A stretch of DNA of 64,000 nucleotides from Chamaecrista fasciculata (Eukaryota > Streptophyta > Magnoliopsida > Fabales > Fabaceae), in the NCBI GenBank assembly GCA_003254925.1, contig QANZ01021078.1, positions 1 through 64,000 on the forward strand, in the 5' to 3' direction. Shown here piece after piece: positions 36,349-50,482 of the stretch. Position 1 is the first letter of the stretch; each line of letters begins with the position of its first letter. A model generated the notes under the pieces. That model was given only the letters and a program-made list of their open reading frames with translations. It made no database searches and was not told where the DNA came from. The position numbers were made by a program, and so were the translations under genes.

Positions 36349-39163
36349 GGGAAGAGAGAGAGAGCCACCGAAGCCGCAACAGCAGCAGGTAGCATACACG
36401 GTCGAGCAGCTTGTCGCCGTTAATCGCTATAATCCTGATATTCTTCCCGATCTCGAAAACTATGTCAACGAGCAGGTGCTCCATTTTTTTTAAAATATAT
36501 ATATATATATATATTTTTGTCATGTCTTGTCCGCTTTTAATGTTTGGATTCGGATTTACAGAGATTGGGATTTCGTGGTTTTGATTTTTGTGCGTAGGGG
36601 TTTTAATTGAATCTAGAAAAGTTTTTATCCGCAATTTTGAATTGATGTGTTGAGAAGTTTTTGTTCTGCAAATGCCGTGAGTGAATGAATATGTTGATAA
36701 CTCTCCAGTCAATTTCGGTCTGGTGCGCATTTGCAGAATAAGCTACTCAATCCTAGCAACGACATGATTCTAAATACTTAAAAGACCATGTTACATGGAG
36801 TCTTTAATTTGGCATCTACTCCGATTTTAGAAACGGGGAGTGAATGTTATTTGATGATATCGTTCTTCTCAGCCCTCAGTAGTATTGAGGATCTGATTGA
36901 CTGAAAGGTTTAGAATGAGAAGGTAGAAAATGCAGAGTGATGGAAGTGTTTTAACTTTAAAATTCTAATATTTATAATCGGTACTCGAAAGGTTTGAAAA
37001 TTACTTTTGCCTCTCTTGATTGTTAGCATGAGAATAAAATGGAGTAAATCATATTATTATCGTATGGAAGTTTGTTCAGGTTTATATATCATGTCAGTTG
37101 TGTATTTGTAGCCCATCCAATGATTTTTTTTTATCATATTTGTTTTTTTTAATCAGGTTTCATCACAAACATACAGCCTGGATGCAAATTTATGCCTTCT
37201 TCGACTCTACCAGGTATCTTGCCCGCATGCTTATAGATGGAAGAGACAGGGTTCTTGTCTTTACCTAGGACTAACTAAGTCTTGCAAATTTATAGCTTTT
37301 CAATTTATCTTCTTTCTTTTTTCTCTCTTTCAGTTTTGGCTATAAGATCAAATAGTTGCTCAAAGTTTATTTATTGTTGCAGTTTGAACCAGAGAAGATG
37401 AGTTCCCAGATTGTAGCCCGCATATTAGTTAAGGTGAAATTTAGCAATATATGGCTTTATTTTTATATTTTTGGTAATACATATGGCTTTATTTACTTAT
37501 TCTGAAAAGAGTGTATATGGATGGCTAATGGAAATCAACACGTGGTTGATGTTTAAACAGGCCCTCATGGCAATGCCAGCTCCTGACTTCAGCCTGTGTC
37601 TTTTTTTAATTCCAGAACGTGTGGTATGATTCTCTCAAATCATTCTTCCATTTGTTTGTATTGTTAGGACCATTAAACCCAATATTTAAATAGTTGCTTC
37701 TTTGAATGGTCATTGCAGTTCCCTCTTGTGATAGTAGTGTGACCTTTTTCATTCATTGATTATTTTTTCTTCTTCGATTCTTTAGCAAATGGAGGAGCAA
37801 TTCAAGACACTGATTGTTTTATCACACTATTTGGAGGTATGCATCTGCTCTCATTGCTCAAGTACATATCTGGAATTGGGAATTAATCCATTTCTTTCTT
37901 CAGACTGGAAGATTTCGGCAGTTCTGGGATGAAGCAGCAAAGAGTCGTCATATAGTTGAGGCTGTGCCAGGTGATGACATTTAACATATTCTAATGTATG
38001 AAATGATTATTCGCTGCTCTTGACCTGTGAACTAAGTAGACTGTAAGAAAGAATTTAAATGCTTCATTCTCTAAATTCTTAATTTAAACACACTGTTGCT
38101 ACTGAATTTCATTGTGCATATCTGGTAAACGTATTTGGTGTCCACTGGAAGTTTCATGTGCCTGTTGAAAAGCGGCTGTAGAATATGGTTTGTGCAGTAC
38201 TTTTGTATATTTTAACTATTTTGCAATATGCTGGTGCAATTGTTTTGCAACTTACTCTCGGGAAACAAGTGAGAGAAAACAGAGGCTGCCATTTCCTTGT
38301 GGCTTGGTGTTGACATTTGAATGGTTGAGCTTTCTAGCTTCCACTTTTGAATGTGTCTGCTCATACATAAACCTAAAATGAAAATTAACTGCAGGATTCG
38401 AGCAAGCAATCCAAGGCTATGCAATTGATGTCCTCTCCTTAACTTACCAAAAAGTCCCTAGATCTGTGCTTGCTGAGGTATGCTGTAATTTTGCACCTTT
38501 GAACCTTTGTTAACAGTTAACACAGTCTTTTTTTTTTTTGTCTTGGTGAAACTAGTTTGATATGAAACATCATTAATAATGCACCGTTTATACCAACAAG
38601 TGTTTGGTGTAGCGGCTAGGTGAGCTACATCCTAGGGAGAGGACCCAAGTTCGATCCCTAGAGTCGACATTGTTTGGAGGGCTCTGACCATTTCGTCTCT
38701 GAGGCCTGAATGGGATTAGTGGGATTAGTCTTCGCTTAGACCGTTACACGAAAAAAAACAAAAAAAAATGCACCGTTTATCATATTTTTAACTGAACATG
38801 TTATAAAAAACGTTGAACGGTGTTCTAGTCTTCTAGAGTTTATTATTCTTGTTTTTTCCTGATTTCTTTGAGGAAGTGCCTGTCTAAATAATGAAAGATA
38901 TTTTTTCTTGTATGACTCAAGCTCAAAACATATTATTATCCATTGTCAAACTCTCGCAGGCTATCAACATTGAAGGTTTGTCCCTGGACAAATTCCTTGA
39001 TCACCAAGTAGCTAACAGTGGTTGGGTTATTGAGAAAGGCCACGGCAAAGGTCAACTCATTGTCCTACCCAGAAACGAATTCAATGACCCTGCTTTGAAG
39101 AAAAATACTGCTGATAGTGTGCCATTGGAGCACATTACTCGTATTTTCCCTATTCTGGGCTGA
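36347..39163 (+). CDS. EIF3K: Eukaryotic translation initiation factor 3 subunit K, complete, 8 exons, 234 aa
   Basis: Non-core subunit of the eIF3 complex that helps recruit the 40S ribosome during cytoplasmic translation initiation. Exons: 36347-36475, 37157-37213, 37383-37433, 37561-37623, 37786-37836, 37904-37970, 38395-38477, 38960-39163, all GT-AG and in frame. The protein starts MGREREPPKPQQQQ and contains SLDANLCLLRLYQFEPEK, LCLFLIPERVQMEEQF, and a C-terminal winged-helix/PCI-like part (ANSGWVIEKGHGKGQLIVLP), ending RIFPILG. Length fits the family (about 220-235). The ATG at 36347 is the first in-frame ATG; the upstream in-frame codons include the AG repeat but have no ATG. An AGGGTTT telo-box-like motif at 36237-36243 is usual for translation-machinery genes. 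Intron 7 carries a SINE. Confidence 0.95.
38592..38766 (+). repeat. tRNA-derived SINE (second family) in eIF3k intron 7
   Basis: TGGTGTAGCGGCTAGGTGAG resembles box A and AAGTTCGATCCCT resembles box B, about 35 bp apart. The body ends CCGTTACACG plus an A-rich tail. A perfect 14-bp direct repeat, AATGCACCGTTTAT, flanks it (38578-38591 and 38767-38780). The body differs from the SINE family at 29272 and 54633. It lies well inside the intron and disrupts no splice site. Confidence 0.9.
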
Positions 39164-40513
39164 TGTTTCTTTGGATGCCTTCTGGTTTTCTTTCCAGAGG
39201 CAGGTTTTTTTAATGAGATTAGTAAGAGCAACATCTTGCGTCTCTTTCCCCCTGAGATGTTTCGGTTTGATGATAGTGGACAGCTTTTTTGTTGGCTATA
39301 AATATTTATGTTCCTTTATTAATGGATAGAGCTGAAGACTGATTCATTCAACACTTGTCCTGTTTACTATTATAGGTTTACCTTGCCTAATGACTAGTGT
39401 GTGGATGAGTATATGAATCTGATACGAATTTTGTTAGTGTCAAGTGGATGTCTAAGGAAGTATGAGTTTATTCTTCCAAATATTTGAGTAATTATTGCTG
39501 ATTTTGGAAATATGAGGCACCTTATTGACCAATAATAATTCGGATAATTTTCTGCCATCTGACAAGATCTATGCAAGTAAGTACGAAGTACATAACACGA
39601 TCTTTTTAGTAGACCCACTACTAATTCAGATTAAGCTTTACTTTCAATTTTCTCTGAATGGGTTAAAAAACCATGGAATCATTTACTCTAAGACAACTTG
39701 CTATAATATTTGTTATAACTCAATTTTTGACAACATTTTCCACGGTAAGTATTAGTTTTTCCATAATTGCAGCAATGTATTGTATTTTCAAGGACTAAAA
39801 ATATATTTATTTTTACTGCAATTCCCATTTTCCGTTGTTATTAAATGATTTGAAAACAACTCCAGAAAGTTCAAAGATTTAGATAATTTCAAATCGTTTA
39901 ATAAATATTAGAATACCATAGCAAATACTCAAATGGCAACACAAAAAGGGTGGAATGACAAGTCACAAGGCAAGTTTCGAAGAACTTTTTCTTGCTCCAC
40001 AGTATTTCAAAACATTAGCTCAAAAATCACTGCTATATACCTCACACAGCAGTTACAGAAACAAAATTATTTTAAAGAATCAGTCATCTGCAGTTCTAGC
40101 TCCGAATATTTACAAGAGTGCACCTACGAACGTCAATAACAGGTGAAAAGAACAATGAAAGAAAAAAAAGAGCTCCAGCAAAAGGGAAAACCCTCCCCTC
40201 ACCCGAAAAGAAAAAAGAAAGAAAAAATTTACAACCGTTTGCTATTTACTCTTCTCTATTGTGATTTCATATTTGAATTGATATTTTTCACGTAGAATTA
40301 ATGCTGCAAGTCAAATGCACTGGACGCCTGCAAGATTGCTTCTTGGATCAGCCTCTTAGGGAGAAGCCAACTTGAATGCCTCTGTTTCTTTCCTTCTAAC
40401 CACTCTCGTACATAAGCTCTCTCTAGACTCTACTAGCCAGCACTCTTTAGAACAAACCCAAGTCAACTATGTATAGATTACATATTAAAAGCAAAGGATC
40501 ATTGCGCCAAAAT
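39164..40513. other. Convergent intergenic region between eIF3k and the SAC gene
   Basis: About 1.35 kb containing the 3' UTRs of two convergent genes: eIF3k ends at 39163 (plus) and the SAC gene ends at 40514 (minus). The short frames here have no family resemblance. Confidence 0.6.
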
Positions 40514-43500
40514 TCAATGGCAAAGGGCCTCTCCATTAGTCACCCACTGTACAAAACTATCGGGATATTCCTCCAGAACATTGACATTGGACTGTGCATT
40601 ACCGGAAGATAAATCAGATCGGGTTGCCGTCCTTCCCTGAGAATATTACACGGAATAAGTCACACACACTTCAATTGGAGGACAAGTTAGAAAATGACAA
40701 AAAACATCAACCTCAGCCACATCCTTAATTAACAAGAGATTTTTGCAAGCACAGTACGTTCTCTATCATACTGGAGCTAACAAGCTCTTACTGGTCCACT
40801 AAATATTACTAATTTTTCCCTCCCCAGGACAAAAAATTCCAGACTCCTGCTACACAATACTTCAAACAACATAGTGTGAATCTAGACCGGTATTCACCAG
40901 TGCTATAAATATAAAGAAAAAGTTTTTGGAGCCGGGGATAAAATGTTACATTGAGAAATTATACAAGAGTAGTACCTTCATGCTGGAACCATATTCACTA
41001 GTGGAGGGAGTTGTTTCTCCTATAACTCCACTAACAACATTTTCTGACGAAAGTCTAGCTATTGAGGAGTTGGTGATTGACCTGCAGTAAGCACATGTGG
41101 GCCTTCAAATAAACATTGGATTGGAACAGTTTGGTAAACATCAGAAATGGGGTGCAAGAGAAACACACATTGCGGACAGTGACACCCATGGCCCTAATTT
41201 GTCATTTTTTATTATACAAATCATCTCCCTCCCATTTCCTTGTTACCTATGTATCTCCTAAAAAAATCCATCTGCTAACCAATTCTGGTAGGCACTTGAA
41301 ACATTGCCTCACTGGAAGAAACAAGAAAGTGGAACATTACCTATCTAACAGATCCTCCTCACATGAATTTCCTGACGAAGATAGCCAATCCAGGTCAACG
41401 AAGTTTGAGCAACTGAACGAATCAGCCTGCTCAGAATAGTAGATCTGATCACTTTCAAGGCAGTGTTCTTTCTGTGTGCTTTCAACAAGCTGTTTCTGAG
41501 GAACTGAAGGAGTATACCTACACAAACACAGAATAGTAGATCAAATACAAACTGACTAGATAGAGGAAATGAAACAGTAACTAGCTAAATGAGTCGTCAT
41601 GCTAGCTGGTACTGCAAGTTTCTAACTCATATTAGAATGGTATACAAGGTTAACACAACTTAGATTACAAATTACAGCAGAGGATACTAAATAGAGGACT
41701 TATTATCTCAAATAAACTAAGTTTATACATCCTCCAAAAAATTAAGTAGGGAATATTCATTATTTCAGTTCTCTCCCAGAAAGGCCTGCTTTGGAGGCAT
41801 CAAAATTCTCAACAATATTGATAACTACAGTAGGGATAAGCGACAGTCAGGTTCAGTCAAGTTGAGCCTGTGAAACTAATAAAGAGTGGGTCACACTCAC
41901 ACTTTTCTAACCTGAACCTGCCCAACCCAATGCTGATGGGTTAAAGCGGGTTCGGACGGGTTAGTCAGATTTGTAAATACTTTTTCTAGTTTTTTAAAAT
42001 TAAATAAAAAAATAAAATTAATAATAAAATAATATATTTCTCAGAAATTTTAAATAAAGGTTATAATATTTCTTGAGTAAAGACCCGCCAAACTCGATTG
42101 GACTTATTTCTTAAAGATGTCATAACTCATTCTAGCATGTTAAAAAAACCCAACCCAACCAAACTCGACATTTTAATCAGGTTACGCACACCCCTAAACT
42201 ACAGTAAAAAAATAACAGAAACGTTTAAAATTGTCCTTTTACAATTTATCTCTACGTGTCTACTTTTGACATGAATTAGTTCAAGATTTCCATGCGCATT
42301 GATACAATGTACAGACCTTGAAAAGGCCATGTCACCCTCAGAAGTTATTTCAGGTAAAGACTCAGAGCGAGCCTTGCTTCCTTCTTCTGATTGAGGCAAA
42401 TTTGGTCTAGAAAAACTTTCCTGCTTGGTGGCATTTGGAGATGACATAGGTGTAGAACTGCCACTGAGGATGCTCCCATCTGATAAGGATCTTTTGAAAA
42501 ATGATCTACAATACCAAATTTCAATATTACTAAATGAGCTACAATGATAAAGAAATTTCAAATTATATACTTCATATCATAATGATATCTACAGCAAGTC
42601 CATAATATGACACTTCAAATATTAACAATAGCATCACTCAGGCCATTTTTTTGCCCTTCTCTTGCTCACCCTCTTAACAGCATATAACAGACCATTCCAC
42701 AGTAACTTCTGCCAAAACCCTATGCGAGGTTTTTACTCCCAAATTATTGGAATCCAGTACTATCAGCACCCTTAAATCTTACTCAACAATGGGAATTAAA
42801 ATCTATTCTAAAATATCATTGCTAATTTCGGAATTCACATAATGGATTCTAGCAGGTTATATAATACCACATAAAATGTAATAGAACTTATCTGCATGTT
42901 ATTCCCCGTGTAAAAACAGATATTAAGTCATTGTTAGTGATGTGTTTGAAGTCATTTCTGGCTAGACTATGACGGATATACAATACATGTATATACATAT
43001 AATTTATTAGTATATATAATACATTCAGGAAATACTTACATATAATACTTACAATACATTCACAGACCTCATGCCTAATCTATTTTGTCCACATGCAGGA
43101 AAAATACTGACACGATTTTTGAGCTTATGTGCATAACTAAGCTGAGACTAGTTATGCATTAAGTTCCACTTAAAAACAATGCAATAATAATTTGTTGATG
43201 TAACGTTCATATTCTCAATTCTGGTACTCTTTCTTCAAATATGACAAGCTACTGGATTTTCCATATGTTAGAAAAACATTAGATGCTGAAAAAAAATATA
43301 TCAACAGCAGAAAAATCCTAGGAAACTCAAAATCCAAGTTTCTAATCCACTGGGTTACTTCTGGAGCCATCCTGGCTGGCATAGGAAGGCATGGAGTACT
43401 ATGTTTGAACACATAAACACCACAAATATTAGTAAAAAATTAGATGAAACTGAGAAAACTGAAGGTCACTTTACATCCTTAAATTTACTTTCATTCTCTC

Positions 43501-44014
43501 CATCACCTCCCAAAAAAAAGCTTGTAAGATATGAACTTTTGCCACACATTGAAATAAAGTGACAGGATTGGAACATCAAGATACCCAAAGGTATTTAGGG
43601 TTGAGTGAAGATATTAGAAATAAAGGGATAGGATTGGATCATCAAGATACCCAAAGTACATCACTTAGATAGGCCCAAACTCCAACCCAAACTCTTAGAT
43701 TTTCAAGTAAGGGAACAATTTTGAAAAGTGTAAACACAGCCATGTATTTTTTTTTTTGAACAAAACACAGCCATGTATTTTAATCCATAAAAGGTCCCAG
43801 CCATAATAGGTGAGAGGCTATACGACTTAACTCTAACATAATTACTCATTGAATATTATAATATAAAAATAAACAATAGAAAAGAAAATAATAATTGAAT
43901 TATTATAAAAATAGAAAAATCTGATTAATATATATAATCTAGAAATCAAATAAATAATAATATTAATTAATAAAAGATATATTAATAAAAAGTATAGACT
44001 TTATTCAAATACCT

Positions 44015-44050
<36 letters not shown>

Positions 44051-47000
44051 TCCATTTCTCCCAGCTTCATAGTGCTGATCTGAATCCAACTCCCATAGTG
44101 CAGTCTTACACTGTTGCGGCTGGTAGTGTCCTAGGAATCTGCTCCAAGAAAGTAGACACCAGACAAGTCATCTTTTGGTGTGAGTAGAACAACATAACCA
44201 TTAACCTATGATAAATTTAATTTTGCACCTCAATGTCTTCACACACACATATATCACAAAATTATTAGCTGCCAATAGATTAACAGAAACTGCAACAGTG
44301 ACTCAATGAATCACAAAGAAAGATACCATAGACTAAATATAAATATTTAATATTCCTTTCATAATTAACATATATAAAAACACTAAACTTCAATGATAAA
44401 ATATTATCAGGGTTTCCAGATCTGAATTGATCTTGTAAACAGGTTTACTGATGCAGTTTGGAAAAATGTCAAGGAGGCTAATTAGATAATCCCTTACTGC
44501 TACTGACCACCCTCCCTTCTAGTTTTCTTTTTTTTGGCCTGATTCCCTTCTATGTTTCCTAGTTATGCGCTTATCCTTCAAATCATAGATTAGGCTCCCA
44601 AAATCTTTGGTTAGATTTATAACTAGGATGCACCATAGAAAACTAAAAAAAAAAAAAAGAGAAAGGAAAAAGAAAAATGACAAGGATAGCGCACATACAC
44701 ATTAATTGCATCTTGTTTCTGAGCATCCATGTAGGCATTGTTGTAGTAGCGCTGAAGAGTCCTAAAGAACTCCTGATACTGCGTTGCAGCTCTCCACTGA
44801 CCCCTCCTTTCAGAGAATATCTACACATCAACAAAAAATTAAAGGAAAAGATTATTGCAAAAGGTCACAGAGCACTTATTATTGTGCAAACCAAATCAAT
44901 AACAATTCTCAACCAGAAAGTCCCATGATCACTGCTACTCTGCCCACCAAAAGGTAAATTGGTATGACAGACAAGAATGTGCAGACCAATTCAAGAATAA
45001 TTCTTAACAAGAAAACCCAAGGCCACTGCTACCCTGCCCATTAATTGGTAAAGTGCTATCAGGTGTCACTGACAAGAAAGAAAGAAAAACCAAAAGTATT
45101 GGTTGCCAGTGATTGAGTTAACCTCATTCTCGTGAAACAAAGTTGACTCAAGTATCCTATATTATGCTACTGTATGACATAAGGTGAATATGCAAGATTC
45201 CATGATTTGTGGTAAGTGGGAGTCACAAAGCCCCGTGTGCTGATACTATTTGAAATGATACATTAAACTAAAACTGCATAAATCCACTCCCACAGTACCT
45301 AAAAAACAGAGCTAACGCAGCTAAAGCATGGCATACAGCTCAGGCTGCAAAATTAGATAGTTACGGAAAGAGACTAATCCCCAAATAATTTAAATTAACA
45401 TAAATCTTCTCTTTCTTTATGACTTTATTTCTAGTACAATTTCTTTTATACCAGAACAACAAAGTTCTCTCATCGAATCAATAAGGCTCAACATTACCTA
45501 ATCAATTACAAAGCTTAAACCCAATAACAAAATTGACCATTTTTAAGATCACCTTATTATGTGCTGCAGAACCACCATACTGATGTGCAAGAGTGTCACC
45601 CATCCGCTCATAGAACCCCATTAACTTATCAGCCACAGGATCACTAAGGTCAATTTTTTGGTAGTCAATAATTCCCAAAGCATGGAGCTGGTGGCCAAGA
45701 GCAGCCAACCCATATGCATATTGTGCAACATTTGTGCGATCTAAGCAGTCTATGCAATTGGTCCTGAGCACCCCTCTCTGAAACATAGGTGGCTTGACAT
45801 AATGGTTTCCATTAGCAACACCTCCACTTGGCTTTCTCTCTAAATTATTAGCATCTTCATTGTCCTTGTCAAGATGTCTTTGGGAAAAGCTTCTGTTATT
45901 AACATTGCTGGATGCAAACCTTAATGTTAGTAAACAAGAGATAATAGTCTAGGCATTTCACCTCCATCAAGCATTACTTCTTACTAACATTGCTCATGTT
46001 TCATTGAAAATTCATATTGTTTGTCCTTACCTTTTACTCAAGCCATTTTACAAGTTTTACATCTACATAGAGTGAATATGAGAAATGGTGAAAGAAGTCG
46101 TAGTATCTTTAAACACAAGATGAACTTACTCTGTGGATGGCCATCTTAAACATTCCTGAGGCCTTAAGGTTGGTGTCACTTGGCAATAGAAAAAACCTGT
46201 TAATGTCAACGCATATGCAGCCACTTTGCCAAGAAGTAGTAAAACATTTGCAGATTTGCTGGCAGGAGAAAGGAAAAACATAGTTTTAAATCAACTTCCT
46301 CCGACAGCCCACTTTGTTATTTTCTAAGGAGGATAAATATATTAAAACTTAAAAGACATTTACCTTCGAAAATGTTTGTGAAGATCCCAGTGAAGGAACT
46401 TAAGACGACCCTCCTCAGATAAATCTTTATTAATCAAATCAATCGCATTAGCAAACTCTGAACGAAGTATGGACTCACGAGGCTTCTTCTCATTGGTCTG
46501 TTGGACAAAATACACAATATCAATCACACAAGAATCTTCCAATAAATGAACATATAAATACTACATAGTCCATTTCATTAGCAGAACTTCCACTTTGTCA
46601 TCAGAAGATTACCCTTTTCCTTTGATTTTAGCAAATACATAAGATGAAACCAGTCCAAGTGATATTACAATACTAGACATCTATATGAACCAACAACTTC
46701 TCTACATATAATGATGTGTTAATGACCAATAAAGAAGAAAATTGAATATTAAGGAAATGATAAGATAACATGTCTAATAAATGGGAGAAAATAAGATCCT
46801 TTCCTTCAGACAAAAGAAAATGACCTTTATTAAGTTCAAAATGATTATTGGATTCCCATATCTTTCGACAAGATTTTCAAAATGCAGTCTGGTGGCTTGA
46901 AAATTCTGATCTTTCTTTGACACTGCACAAGTAGAACAAGTGACTAGATAAGCAAACATATAGACATGTACATAAAGAAAAAAGACACAAAATAAGAACC

Positions 47001-50000
47001 ACAAAAAGATACATTTAGGAGTAATTTAGGATTACATACAAATTATATCAGGTTTAAGATTCAAACGTGAAGTTTCCTGTGACCAGAAAAGAGGGATTGA
47101 ACCACGGTTCTGGACAACAGAACTTATTTGGACAGGAAGACCATCAGGAACATCCTCAAACACGATTTGTTCTGTCTCTACATCATTAGCTACTCTACCC
47201 TCCTCATTAACACCTCTTCTCAAATACCTGCATAAAACAACCAAATAAAGCTAAGCTGGAAATTGCATCCAATACTAAAATGTGTATGCATTAGTTTTAT
47301 AAGGTAGAATGGAATAATCAATGATAAAATACAGGACTATAATCTTTATATTGAAAGTCTGAAATGATAGATTTGTACTGGTTGGAAACATGTGCAATTA
47401 CAGGTACAGAGGCACTGTATCTAATGGAGATGTTCATGAAAGGTGAAGGCTAATTTTGGGCATTTCAAATGAACAAAACGAGATTAATAAATTATGGAAT
47501 ATATTGACTGCAATTGCATCCTCAAAAGAAACTGGTTGCAAGTGTCATTATATATCAATATCATATGCATTTTATATTCAAACATCAGAAGTCAAACAAA
47601 TGAAACAACTAGAAAATAAGAAGGAAAAAAATGACAGCAGCTCAGGACTGCATCCTCAACTCAAAGCTGCTTGATAGAGTCGGTAAGTATGTACAGAAAC
47701 GAAGTCAAATCATATATTTTGATGCATAATAATCAATAAATTGAAGCAGATGCACCACAAAATCACACTGGCGGATGATGGATAACAGAAAAAATGAATA
47801 TGAAGTGTTTGGGGAGAAATATATAGGATGGAGTTTTTATACCTAGTGCCAGCATAATGCCGCGATCGTCTTGAAATAAGGGTGAGTATGAACTCTCTTC
47901 CAGCTATGGTAAGTGTGTCCTGATAATACAGCCACCAGATATATATCAGAATGACAAAAAACTACTTCAACTGAGCAGTAAATAGGCTTGATATTCAAAT
48001 AAACAATCCAAAATGATAATTCAAAGGCAATGTCATCTAGATCTATTGCATTGTCAACAAATAAGATGATATTTCAATTGTGCCCTTGAATAAGATTATG
48101 TTTATGGTAATACAATGTCAAAGGCTGCAAGAGCCGTTTATTCTCACCTGTTTGAAAAAGCCATATACTAATGCAACTGTCCAAATTGTATTTTGGAGGT
48201 GATTCCTAATTCCCCGAGTCAAGAACTCATTCCACACAAACATGGTCTCATAAAGTTCATGACCTGTCTCATTATGACACAAGTTCTTTTGAAGACTACG
48301 CATAATCTGGTATGAGTAGCTGAAAAAGAAGTCCTTTGTAAGGTCGACCATGCATAGAAGCTTCTTGAATCTACAATTGCCAATACAAGAATAATACAAT
48401 TAAAAAAACTGGCAAAATTTAGAGCAATAAAAATTTGACTTAAGGCTAAAAGTCTAAAACATAATGTTTAAACTAAAAAATAGTAAAAATCATGATAATT
48501 AAGCCATTTTTCATCTTTGTTGAAATGAAGAGATGCATGGAAAAGTTGGATAAGTGTAGAGAAGCTATGAAGACCATCAGCAATGCATGCATATAGAAAT
48601 AAATCCAAAGAAACTTTACTGTTTTAAATAGTTAAAGACAACAATGGAAATTATCAGCATATAGATCGAATTACATATAAATGAAAATGGATGCAGAGCA
48701 TCCCTAGGGCTAGTGTTCAGGTTTTTGGAAATTGCAAAGTGATAAATTGCTTTCTTGCATGGTTTGTCTGTCTAATTTTTGGTTTTGGAACTTCTCTTTT
48801 TTTGTGGACTTAGTGGTGTAGGAGGATGTCTTATCCCCCTTCTTCGTCTTCGTAATTTACTCTTTCCTTTAGTTCTTCTGCTATTAAAAGAAATGGTAAA
48901 ACATGCGAGACCACGAATACCTGTTTTCAGTTTCAGTGTTAGCTGTGTTAGATTGATCCGAAGGATTTGGAAGTGGTATCATAGCACTCTTTGATACAGC
49001 ATATACTGTATGACCACAGATTGCACCAATTTCCCTTCTTTTCGTGATTAGCAACATGTAGTAAGGCCCTAAAAACTTGATGAACCCTAAAAACAGAGAA
49101 CCAGAACAACATATCGAGATAACAAGTGATTATTTGTTAAGGTACAACTGGAAAAGACATGCTGAATGAGTATACCAACAATTCTTCACCAAAAACAAAA
49201 ACATACCAACAATTCCATAACAAGTTGTAACAAATTTCAGTCCACCTGTGGACTTGTTCCCTTCATGTATCCGCCTCAACAACTCAGAACATTCACTTTC
49301 TGTATATGTTGTAGAATCTTCACATACATTTAATTCAGAAGGATCTAGACGGTCAATCTTTAGCACTCTCCAATGTGTCCTGCTCTTATCCCTTCCTATC
49401 ATGTAAAAATTCTGTGACATAAACATAAACAAATGTGTCAGATGAAAATACTTAACACAACAAGTAGTGCAAGTTCAATAGTGCCCAATCTTGTAGTGCA
49501 ATATTGTTCAATTGGGTTAAACCTAGCTTAATATGCACAAAAGATAATGCTGGCATGATAATTTATACAGAAAATACTCTAAAGCATGAACTGGTGCTGG
49601 AGTAGATCTGATTTCAAGTAAGGAAAATCCCAGATGAAGGTGCAAAGGAACTAAGTAGGAAACATCCACATAGGGTACTCTACAAGCAAAGAGACAAAGT
49701 GTACAAGGAGGCCATTTGGAAAGAAGGAAGTCGTTGAAAATTTAGAGTTAAGTTGAAAATTGGAATGGGATTGTCAAGGTAAGTAGTACTACCTCCTTTG
49801 CCAAACTAACATGTATATTGCAATACAATGGATGCGAGGAAATGCATTGGATGACTAGCTAGTCCCATGCTTCTTCTAGAAAAACTCAACATTGCAAGTT
49901 AAGAGGCATTTTTGAGATGCGTGAGAGGTGTATAACTAGGCTAATATATACACTGCGATGTTTAAGATCACACGAACATGTATATTAACGTAGAATATAC

Positions 50001-50482
50001 TAATAAGACCAAGAAAAAGGTGTGTTCATCTTTTGATCTGCAGAGATTACTCGAGGCCCACATTTCAATCAGATGCAAGAGACAAAATGAATGACATGTA
50101 TATCTTTCCGCGAAACCAAACGAACTAATTTATGCCCAGAATTTCTGTTAAACTAAGGGATACTTTTAAGTTTTAAGCACTGTTATATGAAAATTACAAG
50201 AAGAACAGTGCTACATAATTATTTAGCACAAAAACATTAAAGAAAACTAATCAATGAAATGATCGATAATCACAAATTGAAAGCGATCTCTCTAAAAATT
50301 GTATTAGAGACAAACTATAACATAATTACAAGCTATCCAAAAATTGGAAAGAAGACGAAGAAAAGAAAGCATACCGATCGTGTCTCGTAGAGCCTAAATT
50401 TCTGCATACAGCCATCTGCAGTAGGGCGGGGTTCGTCTGTTGCAGAAGGAGAGTGGGAAGACTCATTCTCTGACGAGCCCAT
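40514..50482 (-). CDS. SAC: SAC-domain phosphoinositide phosphatase (plant SAC2-5 type), complete, 16 exons, 845 aa
   Basis: Removes phosphate from phosphoinositides; Arabidopsis SAC2-5 are tonoplast-associated and act on PI(3,5)P2. Exons (high to low): 50482-50375, 49411-49207, 49086-48921, 48370-48148, 47919-47843, 47227-47040, 46922-46825, 46497-46364, 46258-46130, 45919-45553, 44820-44699, 44138-44013, 42505-42317, 41517-41341, 41081-40976, 40636-40514. Every junction is GT-AG and in frame. The start is [12 protein letters not shown], then [17 protein letters not shown]. The catalytic CX5R(T) motif is at residues 498-505 (CIDCLDRT), intact. Residues 636-646 are an uninterrupted Asp run. 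The C-terminal 200 residues are Ser-rich, as in this subgroup. It is oriented convergently to eIF3k. Which of SAC2-5 is the closest orthologue is not decided here. Confidence 0.95.
41831..42196. mobile_element. hAT-like MITE (366 bp) in a SAC intron
   Basis: The left end TAGGGATAAGCG and the right end (reverse complement TAGGGGTGTGCG) are hAT-type termini. The interior is GGGTT/AACCC-rich (GGGTTCGGACGGGTTAG; AACCCAACCCAACC). A perfect 8-bp direct repeat, AACTACAG, flanks it (41823-41830 and 42197-42204). It lies between exons 13 and 14 and leaves both splice sites untouched. Confidence 0.85.
44018..44050 (-). repeat. Coding (GAT)11 microsatellite in SAC exon 12
   Basis: Eleven perfect ATC units on the plus strand encode eleven Asp in a row (residues 636-646), just before the exon's donor site. 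Being a multiple of three, length variation would keep the frame. Confidence 0.95.
44920..45060. repeat. Imperfect local duplication in a SAC intron
   Basis: A segment around AACCAGAAAGTCCCATGATC plus CACTGCTACTCTGCCCA recurs about 85-90 bp later as AACAAGAAAACCCAAGGCC plus CACTGCTACCCTGCCCA. Non-coding, between exons 10 and 11. Confidence 0.6.

Noticed and set aside
36266-36730. 154-codon minus frame across the eIF3k start
   Set aside because: It is the antisense of the AG repeat and of exon 1; a low-complexity Ser-Leu run, not a gene.
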